Made by a program: the position numbers and the translations under genes | Source of the DNA: Brachionus plicatilis | Lineage: Eukaryota > Rotifera > Eurotatoria > Ploima > Brachionidae | DNA: 64,000 nucleotides | Reading direction: 5' to 3' | NCBI GenBank assembly: GCA_010279815.1 | Contig: QEOQ01000503.1 | Location: 471,994 to 535,993, forward strand | The notes under the pieces: model-generated | Seen by the model: only the letters and a program-made list of their open reading frames with translations | Told to the model about the DNA's origin: nothing | The model's database searches: none | Shown here: positions 22,001 through 34,000 of the stretch, piece by piece | Numbering within the stretch: the stretch's first letter is position 1 | Layout of the letters: each line of letters begins with the position of its first letter

Positions 22001-25000
22001 TAATTTGTTTTTTAAGTTAATTTTTTGTTAGTAACTAAAATTTTATCAAAACTGGTAGAATTTATTATTCCAACATAAACAAAAAACAGACTCTTTAGTC
22101 GATTTTTGAAATAAAAAAAAAAAACCTTTTTGTTAGAAAAAAATAATACAATTAAATTCAAATATGTATAAGTTTTATGTTGAAATTAAAGTCTCTAGGA
22201 TTCCTCTAGAATGCCTAGAACAGAGTTTTATTCAAATTACTACAAATTTTCATTTTCGTATGAAAAAAATTAATCAATTAAATAAAATAAAATAAAATTT
22301 ATTTTTTGTTAATATTTTCAGGTAATGGTCTTTTTAGGGATTTTTCTCATTTACTATCTTGACCTTGATTTTTTATCTTTAGTCCGATATGTTTATTTTT
22401 GTCAGCTCATAAAGTATCAAATTCAAATTTAAGATAAATTGATTTAAAAACACCAAAAAGATTTTCAAGCAAAAGAAATAAATGAATTTAAATTACTTTT
22501 AAAAAAAAAATTTACTCAAATTTACTCCACTCTGACTTGAGTTAAGACTTGTGATAAACAACTGTGATTAGTACTCCTAAAAAGATATTTTTTCTTGATA
22601 ACATTTTAGATAAATTCAAATTAGACTTAATTATTTTTATTTTATTCATTTTAAATTTCATGTATTAATCGTTCCTGAAATTGTAATATTTTCATCAACA
22701 AATGTATAAAATTACTTTATTTTGAAATTTTAAAAAACAAAGAAATCAAGTAACAATTTAAATTTTGACATTTTACTGTGTTTATTTGAGTGCCAAAATT
22801 ATTAACATCTGCTCATAACTTTGAATAAAAATTGTTCTTTTTAAGAATTCAACATCATATTCATGTAGTTGCACAGCCGGATTCACAGGAGCAAATTGTG
22901 AAATTGTGATTGATCCGTGTGAAAGTTATTGTATGAATGGAGGCAGCTGTTTTACGGACGCAACCTTAATGATCGGATGCCAATGTCCATGTGGATATGA
23001 AGGTTTGAGATGCGAGACAAAAATAAACTTCTGTAATGCTTCGTCACTTTGTGAATTTGGACGTTGTGTCGAAAGCAGTTGTGGATACGAATGCGAGTGC
23101 GATTGCGGATATACGGGAAGATATTGCGATGTGCCAATAGACCAGTGTTTGCCTTATGCCGATGGTTCTTCAAAATGCCTCAACAACGGTCTATGCATTA
23201 ACAATGGATGCAACTTTACTTGTAATTGCACTCAAGGATTCACCGGAAGCATTTGCCAGATCAAAAGAAATTTATGTGACTTCAACACTTGCCTGAATGG
23301 GGGTTTTTGTAACGAGCTCACAAATGACTACTACTGTTCCTGTCCATGCAAATATTACACAGGAAAAAATTGTCAAGTAAAATTCAATTAAGAAATTTGT
23401 TTTTAAAAAAATTATTTAAAAAAACAAATTAAAGAATTACACTGATATTTGCTCAGAAAAACAAAATGAATGTCTAAACGGGGCCACTTGTGTGTCAAAG
23501 GGATGCGACTTTGAATGTGTTTGCTCAGCATTTTATACTGGTAGCAGATGTGAGACAAAAATTGATCCTTGCTTGAACAATCCATGCTTTAATAAGTAAC
23601 TAAAATTATTTTTTTTATTTTTTTACCAAAATAACAAACCTAATAAGAAAAAGTAGATTAATATCTTCGATTAAAAATTAGAATCATTATATTAAAAAAA
23701 AACAAAAATATAAGTTCTTTTTTAAATTATATAAATTTCATCAACCAAGAGCGATAGCATATATTTTTTTAAATTTTAAGGTTTTGTGAAGTTCAGTACA
23801 AAAGAACAGAACAAAGTGTAAAAAAATTAAACAACTTTTTTTCTAAAGGTTTAAAATAAATTCTGTGAATACAGAATAGTGCAACATTCAAAGTTGCATC
23901 AACTGTTAAAGTCTGCAAATGATGTGCAAAATCTCTGCAAAATGCACTACGCTCGATTATATTGAAATTTAATTTCTGCTAAACTCTGCAAATTTAGCAG
24001 ACCTTGATATTTGATGCAACTTTGAATGTTGCACTATGTTGCATTTACAGAGTTAAGTTAAAACCTTAAAAAAAAAAGTTATTTAATTTTTTTACATTTT
24101 TTTCTGTTCTTTTTATCATTTTGTACTGAATTTCACAAAACCAATTTTAAATAGGTATAACAAATTTCATGTCATCTTATGTAATTATCAACCATTTCGG
24201 GGGTAAAAAACATAACCCAAAATTAAATGAACAAACTTTAAGGTTTCTTTTTTGTGATCTAATCAGTCACAATTCTTATTCTACGGTTTGTAAACTATTA
24301 GTTCGTCTAATTTTTTTGTGAAAAGATGAACCAAAATAGAATTAGGTGACCAAATTTCAAATTAGGTAGACAATTTTTAGATTAAATGAACTAATAGTTT
24401 ACTAAACCCGAGAACAAGAATTTTTCCCATACTAGACCCCTTTTTTATGAAGGAAAAGTTTACCAAGTAATGCTTTTGACATGACAATAAAAAAATTTGA
24501 AAATGATTTTTAAATGATTCTAAATCGAGTAGAACTAGTTAAATTTAATAAAAATATGTTTGATTTCTGAAACTTTTTTTTACAACCCTTGAATCAATTG
24601 TGAAAACTTGCTTCTATTTAGTCGTTTGATGACAATTGATGTTCATGAATTTAATGAACAATGCCAAAGCATTTATTAGCTCAGATATCAGATGGTTTTT
24701 AAATAAAAATAAATCAATCAAACAAGAAAAAAAAGCTAAGTAAGCACATTTAATTCAGAAATTGTATAAAGATTAGGTCGTTCCAAAGGTTCAAAATTAA
24801 AAAGACAAAATCATTTAAGTAATGTGAAGTTTATTTTAAATTGACTCATTTTAATTTATATATGCTTTAATTATCTTTTAAAGAAAAATGATAAATCGAT
24901 TCTGCGAATTTTGCGAAAGCTGACTTTTGAAATTTTAATCTTTAAAGGCAAAACACAATAGAACAAGTCAAAATTATAAATAATAGGAAAAATTTTTGAA

Positions 25001-28000
25001 TAGTTATTCAAATTTATTAGATTAGATTGGAACTTAAATTTTTAATTTTTAGTATTCATCACATCAAAGCATAAATATTTTTAAGGTTTCATCAATTTTA
25101 ATGAATTGAGATTATAAATATTTTTCTTAATTTAAATTAAACGCCATAGATGTTCTGAAAAGTAAATTAAAAAAGAAGAAAAATTACAGTCACAGTTATG
25201 ACCTGTATTTGTGACATTAATACAATTATGAGGGTTGGATTTAAAATAAAATTTTATTAAAATGATGACCTTAGACTTTAAACACGGCTTGGAAGATTAA
25301 ATTAAGAATATCTAGGCATGTGTGAGAGACGAGATGGTAATTTCCTTTGTCTTAGTTGTGTTTTGGGTTAATGACCATAATCTTTTAATAAATTAAAGAA
25401 ATAAAAACCTAAATAAAATGAAACTAAATTTTTTTGTTAATGATCTATAGTCTCAATTATTTTTTTAAATTTATTAAAAATCTTCCATTTATTTAATAAA
25501 CTTTTTTTTAAAGTGGAATATGTGTATCAGACGAATCGAAAGGAAATTTTAGTTGTATTTGTTCAAATGAATACACAGGATCTGACTGCTCCACTTTAAT
25601 TGTTCAAAGTCCTTGCGTTTCATCACCGTGTGAAGGATTTAAACTATGCATCGATAGAAATTCAACTTATAGCTGTGAATGTCCACCTTTGTTCACCGGT
25701 GATAGATGTGACATAAGACTACGCCTTTGTGCTAATTCGCCATGCAATGGAGGACAATGCATTGAAAATTTGAATAGTGGAAGTTTCAAGTGTAATTGTC
25801 CAGTTGGTCTGACTGGTGACCGATGTGAAACAATGATCGATTCATGCCAGAGCTCGCCATGTTTAAACAACGCAACATGCTCGCAATCGAGACCAAATTC
25901 TTTCACTTGTGTTTGTCCACCAGGTTTTACGGGAACTCTTTGTCAACTAAAAATTAATCCTTGTCTGTCTTTTCCATGCTTAAACAATGCAATTTGCTCA
26001 ACTGATCCAATCAATCCAGACAAATGGACATGCAATTGTAACGCGACTTGTTTCAGTGGTGAGAGATGCGAAACTGAAGTAAACCCATGTATGAACAATA
26101 CATGTAATTCTAGAGGCAGTTGTATCAACTTGGGCTCATGTAATTCCAGATGTTTGTGTCAAGCAGGTTGGACTGGTGAAAAATGTGAAATCCGATTGAA
26201 CATTTGTGACAGTCAGCCCTGTATGAATGGTGCCACTTGTATTAATAATGAAAATTCGTGGAGCTGTAGATGTAGGCCGGGATTTACTGGAGCACGATGC
26301 ACAAACTATATACTTGCTTGTTCTAGTTCTCCGTGTGAAAATGGTGGATTATGTACAGAAGATCAAAATTCTTTTTCTTACTCATGTACTTGTCCTCCTG
26401 GGTGGACAGGAAGCTCGTGTGAAATAGACATTAACGAGGTAAGAATGCTTTAATTAAACATAAAGTATCCATTAGGTAAATTTTGACTAATTATTATATT
26501 AAAAAAAATTGACCGATTTTTTTAAAAATCAGTTTACTTTGGAAATTTTTCAAAAATCAAATCTTAAATTTATGCATTAATTTTTTAAGATTTGATCACA
26601 GAATTTTTCATAAAATATTGAATAATGGATTATCGAACTGATTTTTAATTTAGTTAAAATTTAATTTCCTTTTCTAAAAAAAAGATTAATTTGTTCTGAA
26701 AACAATTTGCAGAATTTGTACTTCAATTTAAAAAAAGTCGTCTTAAGAGAACATTTAGGTAAAATTTTCAACATCAGAATATAAGTTTTATTAAAATTCA
26801 CGTTTCAGTTGTCTTAAAAATCTAGCAAGTTTTTTATTGTTGTTGTTTATTTATTGGTAGAACAGTGGAATTTTTATGGTAAAGTCTGACAGAGCTTTTA
26901 AAAAAAAATTTATTTTTTCTTTTAATTAAATTTTTGACAAAAAAAATTTTCAATATTATAGTTTTTTTGTTTTTCAATTTCAAGATTAATCAACAGGCTA
27001 GTGCCCATATCTCTTTCGAGACTGATTAAAATTAAAAATTGAAAAATCAAACATATTAAAACGTAGAAAGGTAAAAAACGAAGATTACAGATAAAAAAGT
27101 AGAAAGTGCTAATTGATAGAATTTTTTAATGTAGAAAAATATTTTTAGAAAAACAAAAAGGTAGAAAAACCAAAAAAATGAAGAACTAAAAAATACTAAA
27201 TAATTTTTTAAGATAATAATGTCACTTTTAAAGAATAATGCAAGACTTTATTTTACATACTTTAATATATTAAAACTTAAATAAAATAATAAAACTAAAA
27301 TTTTTAAAAATGAGTCAAAATTCTCCGTTAATTTTGAAATTGAGATCGAAGATAAATAATTTAATAAATGTGTATAATAGTGAAATGCTTGAATTTTTTT
27401 TAGATGGATTCGCTTCGATTTTAGATGAGCACTAATTAATTAATTATTTAAAATAAAAAATTTTATTTAAATAAATAGTTTTCGAAAAGTTAAGAATTGA
27501 TTCTCACTTTTTTATACCAATTATGAATTCTACTTTTTCTTATTCTACGTTTTTAGTTTCTACGTTATCAATTATCCACATTTTTTTTCTGCATTGTTTT
27601 CTTCAGCCATTTATCGCTTCTCTTTTTGTTTATACGTTTTGAGTGTCCCCCTAAAAATTGTCATCTTTCTCTATGATTATTAGGTTAAAAATTAATGAAT
27701 TATATTTTTTTGAGAGGTTAAATTTTAAATAATCAAAATTAAATGAAATCATAATTTAAGTAGCTAATTTATGAAACGATAATATTCCTATTTGAAAAAA
27801 AAATTTTTTTAAATAATACCTTTTTTGGGGATCAAATCATTTAAAAAGTGTCATGTGGATAAATGAAAGAATAAAAAAATTATATATAAAATTAAATTAA
27901 AACTAAAAATAATTGTAAGCTTGAAAATTGGATTTGCATAAAATGGTTTATTTTCATTTGCATCCAGTTTGCTAAAAATTGAAACAGACTTCTACTATAT

Positions 28001-31000
28001 TTCTATCTATTGCATTTTAGTGTCTCCGATGAACTCATATCTTTTATTATTACTTTCTTTAGATCTGTCAAACTAAGTCTTCTAGTGTTAATGGTTTGGA
28101 CAAATTATTGTAATTTATTTTTCTTGCCAATATGTGCAACGTTGTATATGGAAACATTTAGTTCATTCAGTGCATCCTATCTTTTAGACGGATTAACACT
28201 TCATTTATTTAAATCCTTCATTAATAGAGGAATTCATTTAAAATTTTATAAAACGAATGCAAAATAATTTGAAAAAATTTAACAAGAAGATATTCGTTCT
28301 AGTAAAACAATTCGATTAAATGTTGAAAACTTCAACATTGATCTTTTAATCATAAAGATTGAAGTAAATTAATGCTGACATCTACCTAGTTTGATCTTAT
28401 GATGAAAATTAAGTCATTTTTTTTCAGCGAAATCATGGAATTTAAAATCTATTATTTTATTTAATTAATTAAAATCAAAAATAATTTAAACATTTTTTAC
28501 TCGATATCATTTTTCTTAAAAAATGTTTTTTGTTTTCAGTGTGAATCAAGCCCATGCATGAATAGTGGTACTTGTGTAGAGGACAAAATCGGCTCATTTA
28601 GATGCATCTGCTCGAAAAATTTTTCGGGCAAATTGTGTGAAACATTGGTAGAAATATGTTTGAGTCAGCCTTGTCTAAACTCAGCTGTTTGCACATCAAA
28701 TTTGAACGGAACTTATACTTGCACATGTCCGAGTGGTTTTTACGGACCCCGTTGTGAATTCGAATCAAATGAATGCTCCTCAAATCCGTGCCTTAACCAA
28801 GGTATATGCACAGACAAAGTCGATTCATATGAAGTAATTTAAATTTTTTCATTTGAAATAAACAAATCTCATAAAAACTATCTTAATTTAATAAAATAAA
28901 TTTTTTTCAAAAATTTTTTTCAGTGTCGATGCCCGCCGGAATTTACAGGCACCAACTGCAACATATCATCTTGCACTCATTATTGTCTTAATGGTGGAGT
29001 TTGTATTTCAGACCAAAATGGTTCAAACTTATGCAACTGTCAGTCTGGATTCACTGGCTTACGGTGCGAGCTAATTGCCAATCCATGTAGTTCTAACCCA
29101 TGTCGATCTGCCAACAGCCAATGTGTTAGCCGATTCTTCGGCCACTTTGAATGTCTATGCAACTACGGATACACTGGGCGCTTCTGCGAATTCAAAATAG
29201 ACTCTTGTGCCAACAATCCATGTGTAAGAGGAAATTGTTACACCACTAATTTTGGTATAGTTAAATGTCTGTGCCCATCTGGCTACACAGGCCGGTATTG
29301 TGAAATCAACTTATCCATTTGTGAACCGTCCAACCCGTGTCTTAATGGTGGCACATGTCAATTTTCCACTTCATACAACTCATCTGTGTGTCCCCAAGGT
29401 GTAACTGGAACTGATTGTGACATGCCCATAGACGTGTGTGCTTCGAATCCTTGCCGTTCAAACAATGCTATTTGCATCAAAAACAACCTTTTTTCATTCC
29501 AATGTATTTGTCCGCCCTATGAGACAGGCCGATTTTGTGAAACTACCATTAATCTGTGCGTGCCAAATCCATGTCCGTCTAACATAAGATGCAATCAAAT
29601 TTCCTTTACAGAAACTAAGTGTGTTTGTCCGCCTGGCTTCTCTGGTCCAAAGTGCACTGAAAGATACGATGTGTGTCAAAGTAATCCGTGCATAAATGGA
29701 AATTGTGTGTCGCCTCTGCCAGGTGTTTTCAGGTGTAATTGTCAACCAGGATACAAAGGAATGTATTGTCAAGAGTCAATAGTTTTGTGCGATCTAGTCA
29801 CTTGTCTCAACGGAGGCTATTGTGTCGGCAATTCTTCTTTGTCGACCGGCTTTCATTGTTTGTGTCCGCGCAGCTTTACCGGAGTGTATTGTGAAACTCC
29901 GGTGAATCCGTGCCAATCAGGAGTTGACTTGTGCGGCAACAATGGCATGTGTATGTACGTTGCTCCTGGTGACTTTGTTTGTAAGTGCAGAAGTAGTTGT
30001 TTTTATGGAAAATTTTGCGAGTTGACTTACAACCCATGTACTGAAGGCTTTTGCAAAAATGCCGGTCTTTGCACTTTCAACGAGTCTCAATGTTCATTCA
30101 GATGTCAATGTCCGCCTGGTTTTAGTGGAACTAATTGTGAACATACCATAAACCCATGTCTGGCAAAAACAACTCCTTGCTTTAATGGAGCTACGTGTGT
30201 TGCAAACTCAACTGATGAGTAAGTTTATAAAAAATTAACCAAAAATAAACCAAGTCCCATTTATTGCCAATCAAGTCATAAAAATCCAGCATCTAACTTT
30301 ATTTAATAATAAGGTTGCTTTATGTTTTCTTTGTGGTCATCAAAATTACCGTAAATTTCATGTACTTTATGTAGTTTTCTGATTGAAAAAACTTTAAAAT
30401 TAAGGACTTTATGTATCCTTAAAGGACAGTTTGAGAAAATAAATAAATTAAAATTATTAAAGAAAAATTGCCATAAAATAAACTATAGTTCGTCAAGTAA
30501 GGATTTATTTTAGGCTATGCTTTGTTTGGACAAAATGGAGAAAAAACGGGGTACGGGGCGCAGTTACGGCAAGAAGTATAGATTAATTATGAATGAAGAG
30601 ATGTCTTGATAATTTTAATTAAAATTGTACAAAAGATTACATACTCGGAATAGAGATACATGGTTTTATATGGCATAAAGTGCATTAAGTACATAAAAGT
30701 CAGTATGAAGGGGATAATTTAAAAAATTAAGGCACACATAAATTATATACTTTAATTCGGAGCCAATTTTTTTTTTTTTTTATTTAAAAAAAGTTATTCA
30801 AATTTAGCTGAACTGGAAAGACCAGATTGAAAAAACCATTCTTTGCGTTTTTTTGTCGGAAAAATTAGATATTATGTGCAAAAAAACACATTGATAGAGT
30901 TTTGAAATTTCATAATTATAAATTCAAGACATCATCTTGTATCAATTTTTCAAATTCAAGAAAAATTGAGACAAGATGTCTCAATTTTTCTATACCTTAG

Positions 31001-34000
31001 AAATGTTAATTACCAGTCCAAACAAAGGTATCTCATTTTGGCATCTTGAATTTGTAGATCAATTCAAAATATCATTTCAATTCAAAGAGTTTATCTTTAA
31101 ATATTAAAATCAATCTTTAAATTTATTTAAATAATTTTAATGTAACATCCTTTGCATGTTATGTAGATTAAAAAAATTAAATAATTAAAAAAAAAAATTT
31201 CTAAATCCATTGATAAAATCGATTTTTAAATTGAAATTTTTTTAAATTGATTTTTTATTTTTTAAATCTACATAACATGTAAATCATTTTACATTAAAAT
31301 TATTTAAATAAATTTAAAGATTGATTTTAATATTTAAAGATAAACTATTTGAAATGTTTTATTAATAAATAGAGCTCTGCAAAGAATTTAAAATTTTTTG
31401 AATATTTTAATTAGATGATATTTGTGAAGTTCATTTTACAGAAATTTGCAGAGTTTTTGCACAGCTTAAAATTTGTTTGAATGCTAACCTATACCAAAGA
31501 ATAAATTACAAGCCATTAAGTCAATGCATTAAGAAGTTACACAAAAAGATCGACTTGAGTGGAAATCAAAAATAATGACCCTATGCTCCGCAAGAAGTGA
31601 AATTTGTTTGTAAAAATTTGAACAATATTGTGCTATTTGCAGAACCATTTTTGCTCAATTAGTAAAAAAAAATATAAAATTTTTTCTTTTTGTACTAAAA
31701 TTTCACATTACCAAATGTTGTGTCCTTATGTTCAATTAAAAAGACGCTGTAATCTTATATCTATTTATTTCTAAATTCAAAAGGGAAACGGCCGTCTAAT
31801 GACAAAGCCAATAAGTATCGAAAAGTTTTAAGTTTTAAGCTTAAGAAGTAAAAAAAAAGAACAAAAAAGATTTTCATAAAATAAAATATCTCACAAGTTT
31901 TCTTTTTTATTTAATATTGGTTTCGACAAACATTTTTAAGTAGTTGTGTTTCTAACCAACAACTTGCCAATCCAAGATGTAACTTTAATTTACAAACATC
32001 TAAAAATAACATTTAATACAACATGTAAATTAAATGACAGCTAAATAATATTATGAACTAAATAATGTGCTTTTTAAACACGTGATGTAACAACATCACA
32101 CCAAATTTTAAAATAAAAAAAAATCTTGAAATATGCAGGCAATTATCTTATTCCCTTATTAATGCATCATTTTAATTTTTTTTTAATCAAGCTATTATTG
32201 CCAATGTGAGCCTAATTTTTCTGGTCGCTATTGCGAAAACTACATAGATCCATGTTTTAATAGACCATGTTTAAATGGAGGCATGTGCATAATTGATGCA
32301 TTCTATTCCCAAGCAACATGTGTTTGCCAACATGGTTATACTGGCTTAGACTGTGCGAACCGCATTGACTTTTGCTCCAATTCGCCATGCTTCAACAACG
32401 CAAACTGTGTAAACTTGAACACAACTTTTCTCTGTCAGTGTCCAGTGGGTTTTGCAGGTAAATACTGTCAAGAACAAATTGACACTTGTAAACTTCTAAA
32501 TCCTTGCGTCAATGGCGACTGTTTCAGAACTGAGCCAGGCAACTACACTTGCTTCTGTGTGAACGGGTGGACAGGAAAAAACTGCGACACAGAAATTTCC
32601 TATTGTGTATCGAACCCATGTGCCAATGGAATGTGTATAGACCACATCGGCGGATACTCTTGTCAGTGTTCTAGCGGCTATACTGGCTATGACTGCTCAT
32701 CTCTGATCGACACTTGTTTGTCAAATCCTTGCCGTAATGGCATTTGTCTTTCGGTCCTCAATCCACTCACTGCTAATCCTGAGTATTTGTGTCTATGCGA
32801 TAGTGGCTTCACAGGAACTGAGTGCGATGTGCAACTAGACTTGTGTGCCAACAACGCAAACTGCACCAACAACAGCACTTGTACGCAGTTGTCAAATTCT
32901 TTTGCTTATTGCGACTGTCCGATCGGCTACGAAGGAGCTAAGTGTGAAATAGTGACCAATCTTTGCAGCCAAGTGACTTGTTTTAACGGTGGCACATGTC
33001 AATTCGAAGGTTTGAACAAATTTAGTTGTAGTTGCTTGCCCGGATTTACCGGAACCTATTGTCAAATTCAGAATAATGCATGTGTTCCTAATCCATGCCA
33101 AAACAGCGGCAACTGTTCGTCAACAAATGGATTTTATATTTGCCAATGTCCGACCAATTTTGGAGGCTTAAATTGCCAATTTTCTCAAACATGTGATGTC
33201 AATCCATGTGAAAATTCAGGTCTGTGCTCAAAGCTCTTCGATGATACAGTGATATGCGAATGTCAGCCAGGCTTTACTGGTGTCTATTGTGATCGAATAA
33301 TAAATGCGTGTGAGTCTAATCCATGCTTTAATGGCGCCACCTGTCTTCGCTATGTAATTTTTTTATTTTTTTTGATTTAATATTTATTCCAATTTTAATT
33401 TTTTAAAAACATTTTTTTTAGAATTTCACTGGATACTTGTGTGCATGCGCCTCGGGTTATACCGGAGCTAGATGCAATCAAGATGTTGATGAGTGTGCAT
33501 TGAATGTGTGCAAAAATAATGGGCGATGTGTAAATACATTTGGTTCGTTTCAGTGCAACTGCCAGCCTGGTTTTACCGGAGTCGACTGTTCGGAAATAGT
33601 TGTTGATGCCTGTCTGAACAATAATTGTTCTAGAAATGGAACACAGCGCTGTATACAGAGCAGTTTTGGAAATTTTGCCTGCATCTGTAATAGTGGTTAC
33701 ACTGGACACTTTTGCGAGCAAAGAGTGTTGCCTTGTCAATCTTCGCCTTGTTTAAACAACGCAGCTTGTGTCGATAATCCAGGTAATTGAAATTTAGAAG
33801 TCATTTTTTTTCAATTTTGAAAATATTTTGGATTAAAATTTTTTTTTTTTTTTTTTTTTTATCGAAAAAAAATTATTTTAAAGTTATCGTAGTATGTCGT
33901 CCAACATTATGTGTGACATTAGCAGGGATAAAAAAGATATTTTTATTTCATTTATCAAAGAGAAAAGAAAATATAAAAATGAAAAAAAATTATACTATGA

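Larger units (their letters stand above)
23596..25513 (+). other. EGF gene intron 3
   Basis: About 1.9 kb, containing a full MITE of family B and a family C repeat (separate entries). It splits an EGF module after FN in CFN|NGIC; the rest (24460-25500) shows nothing recognisable. Confidence 0.6.

Noticed and set aside
28010..28267. 85-codon hydrophobic ORF in EGF intron 4
   Set aside because: No start context, no family similarity; likely chance or repeat-derived.
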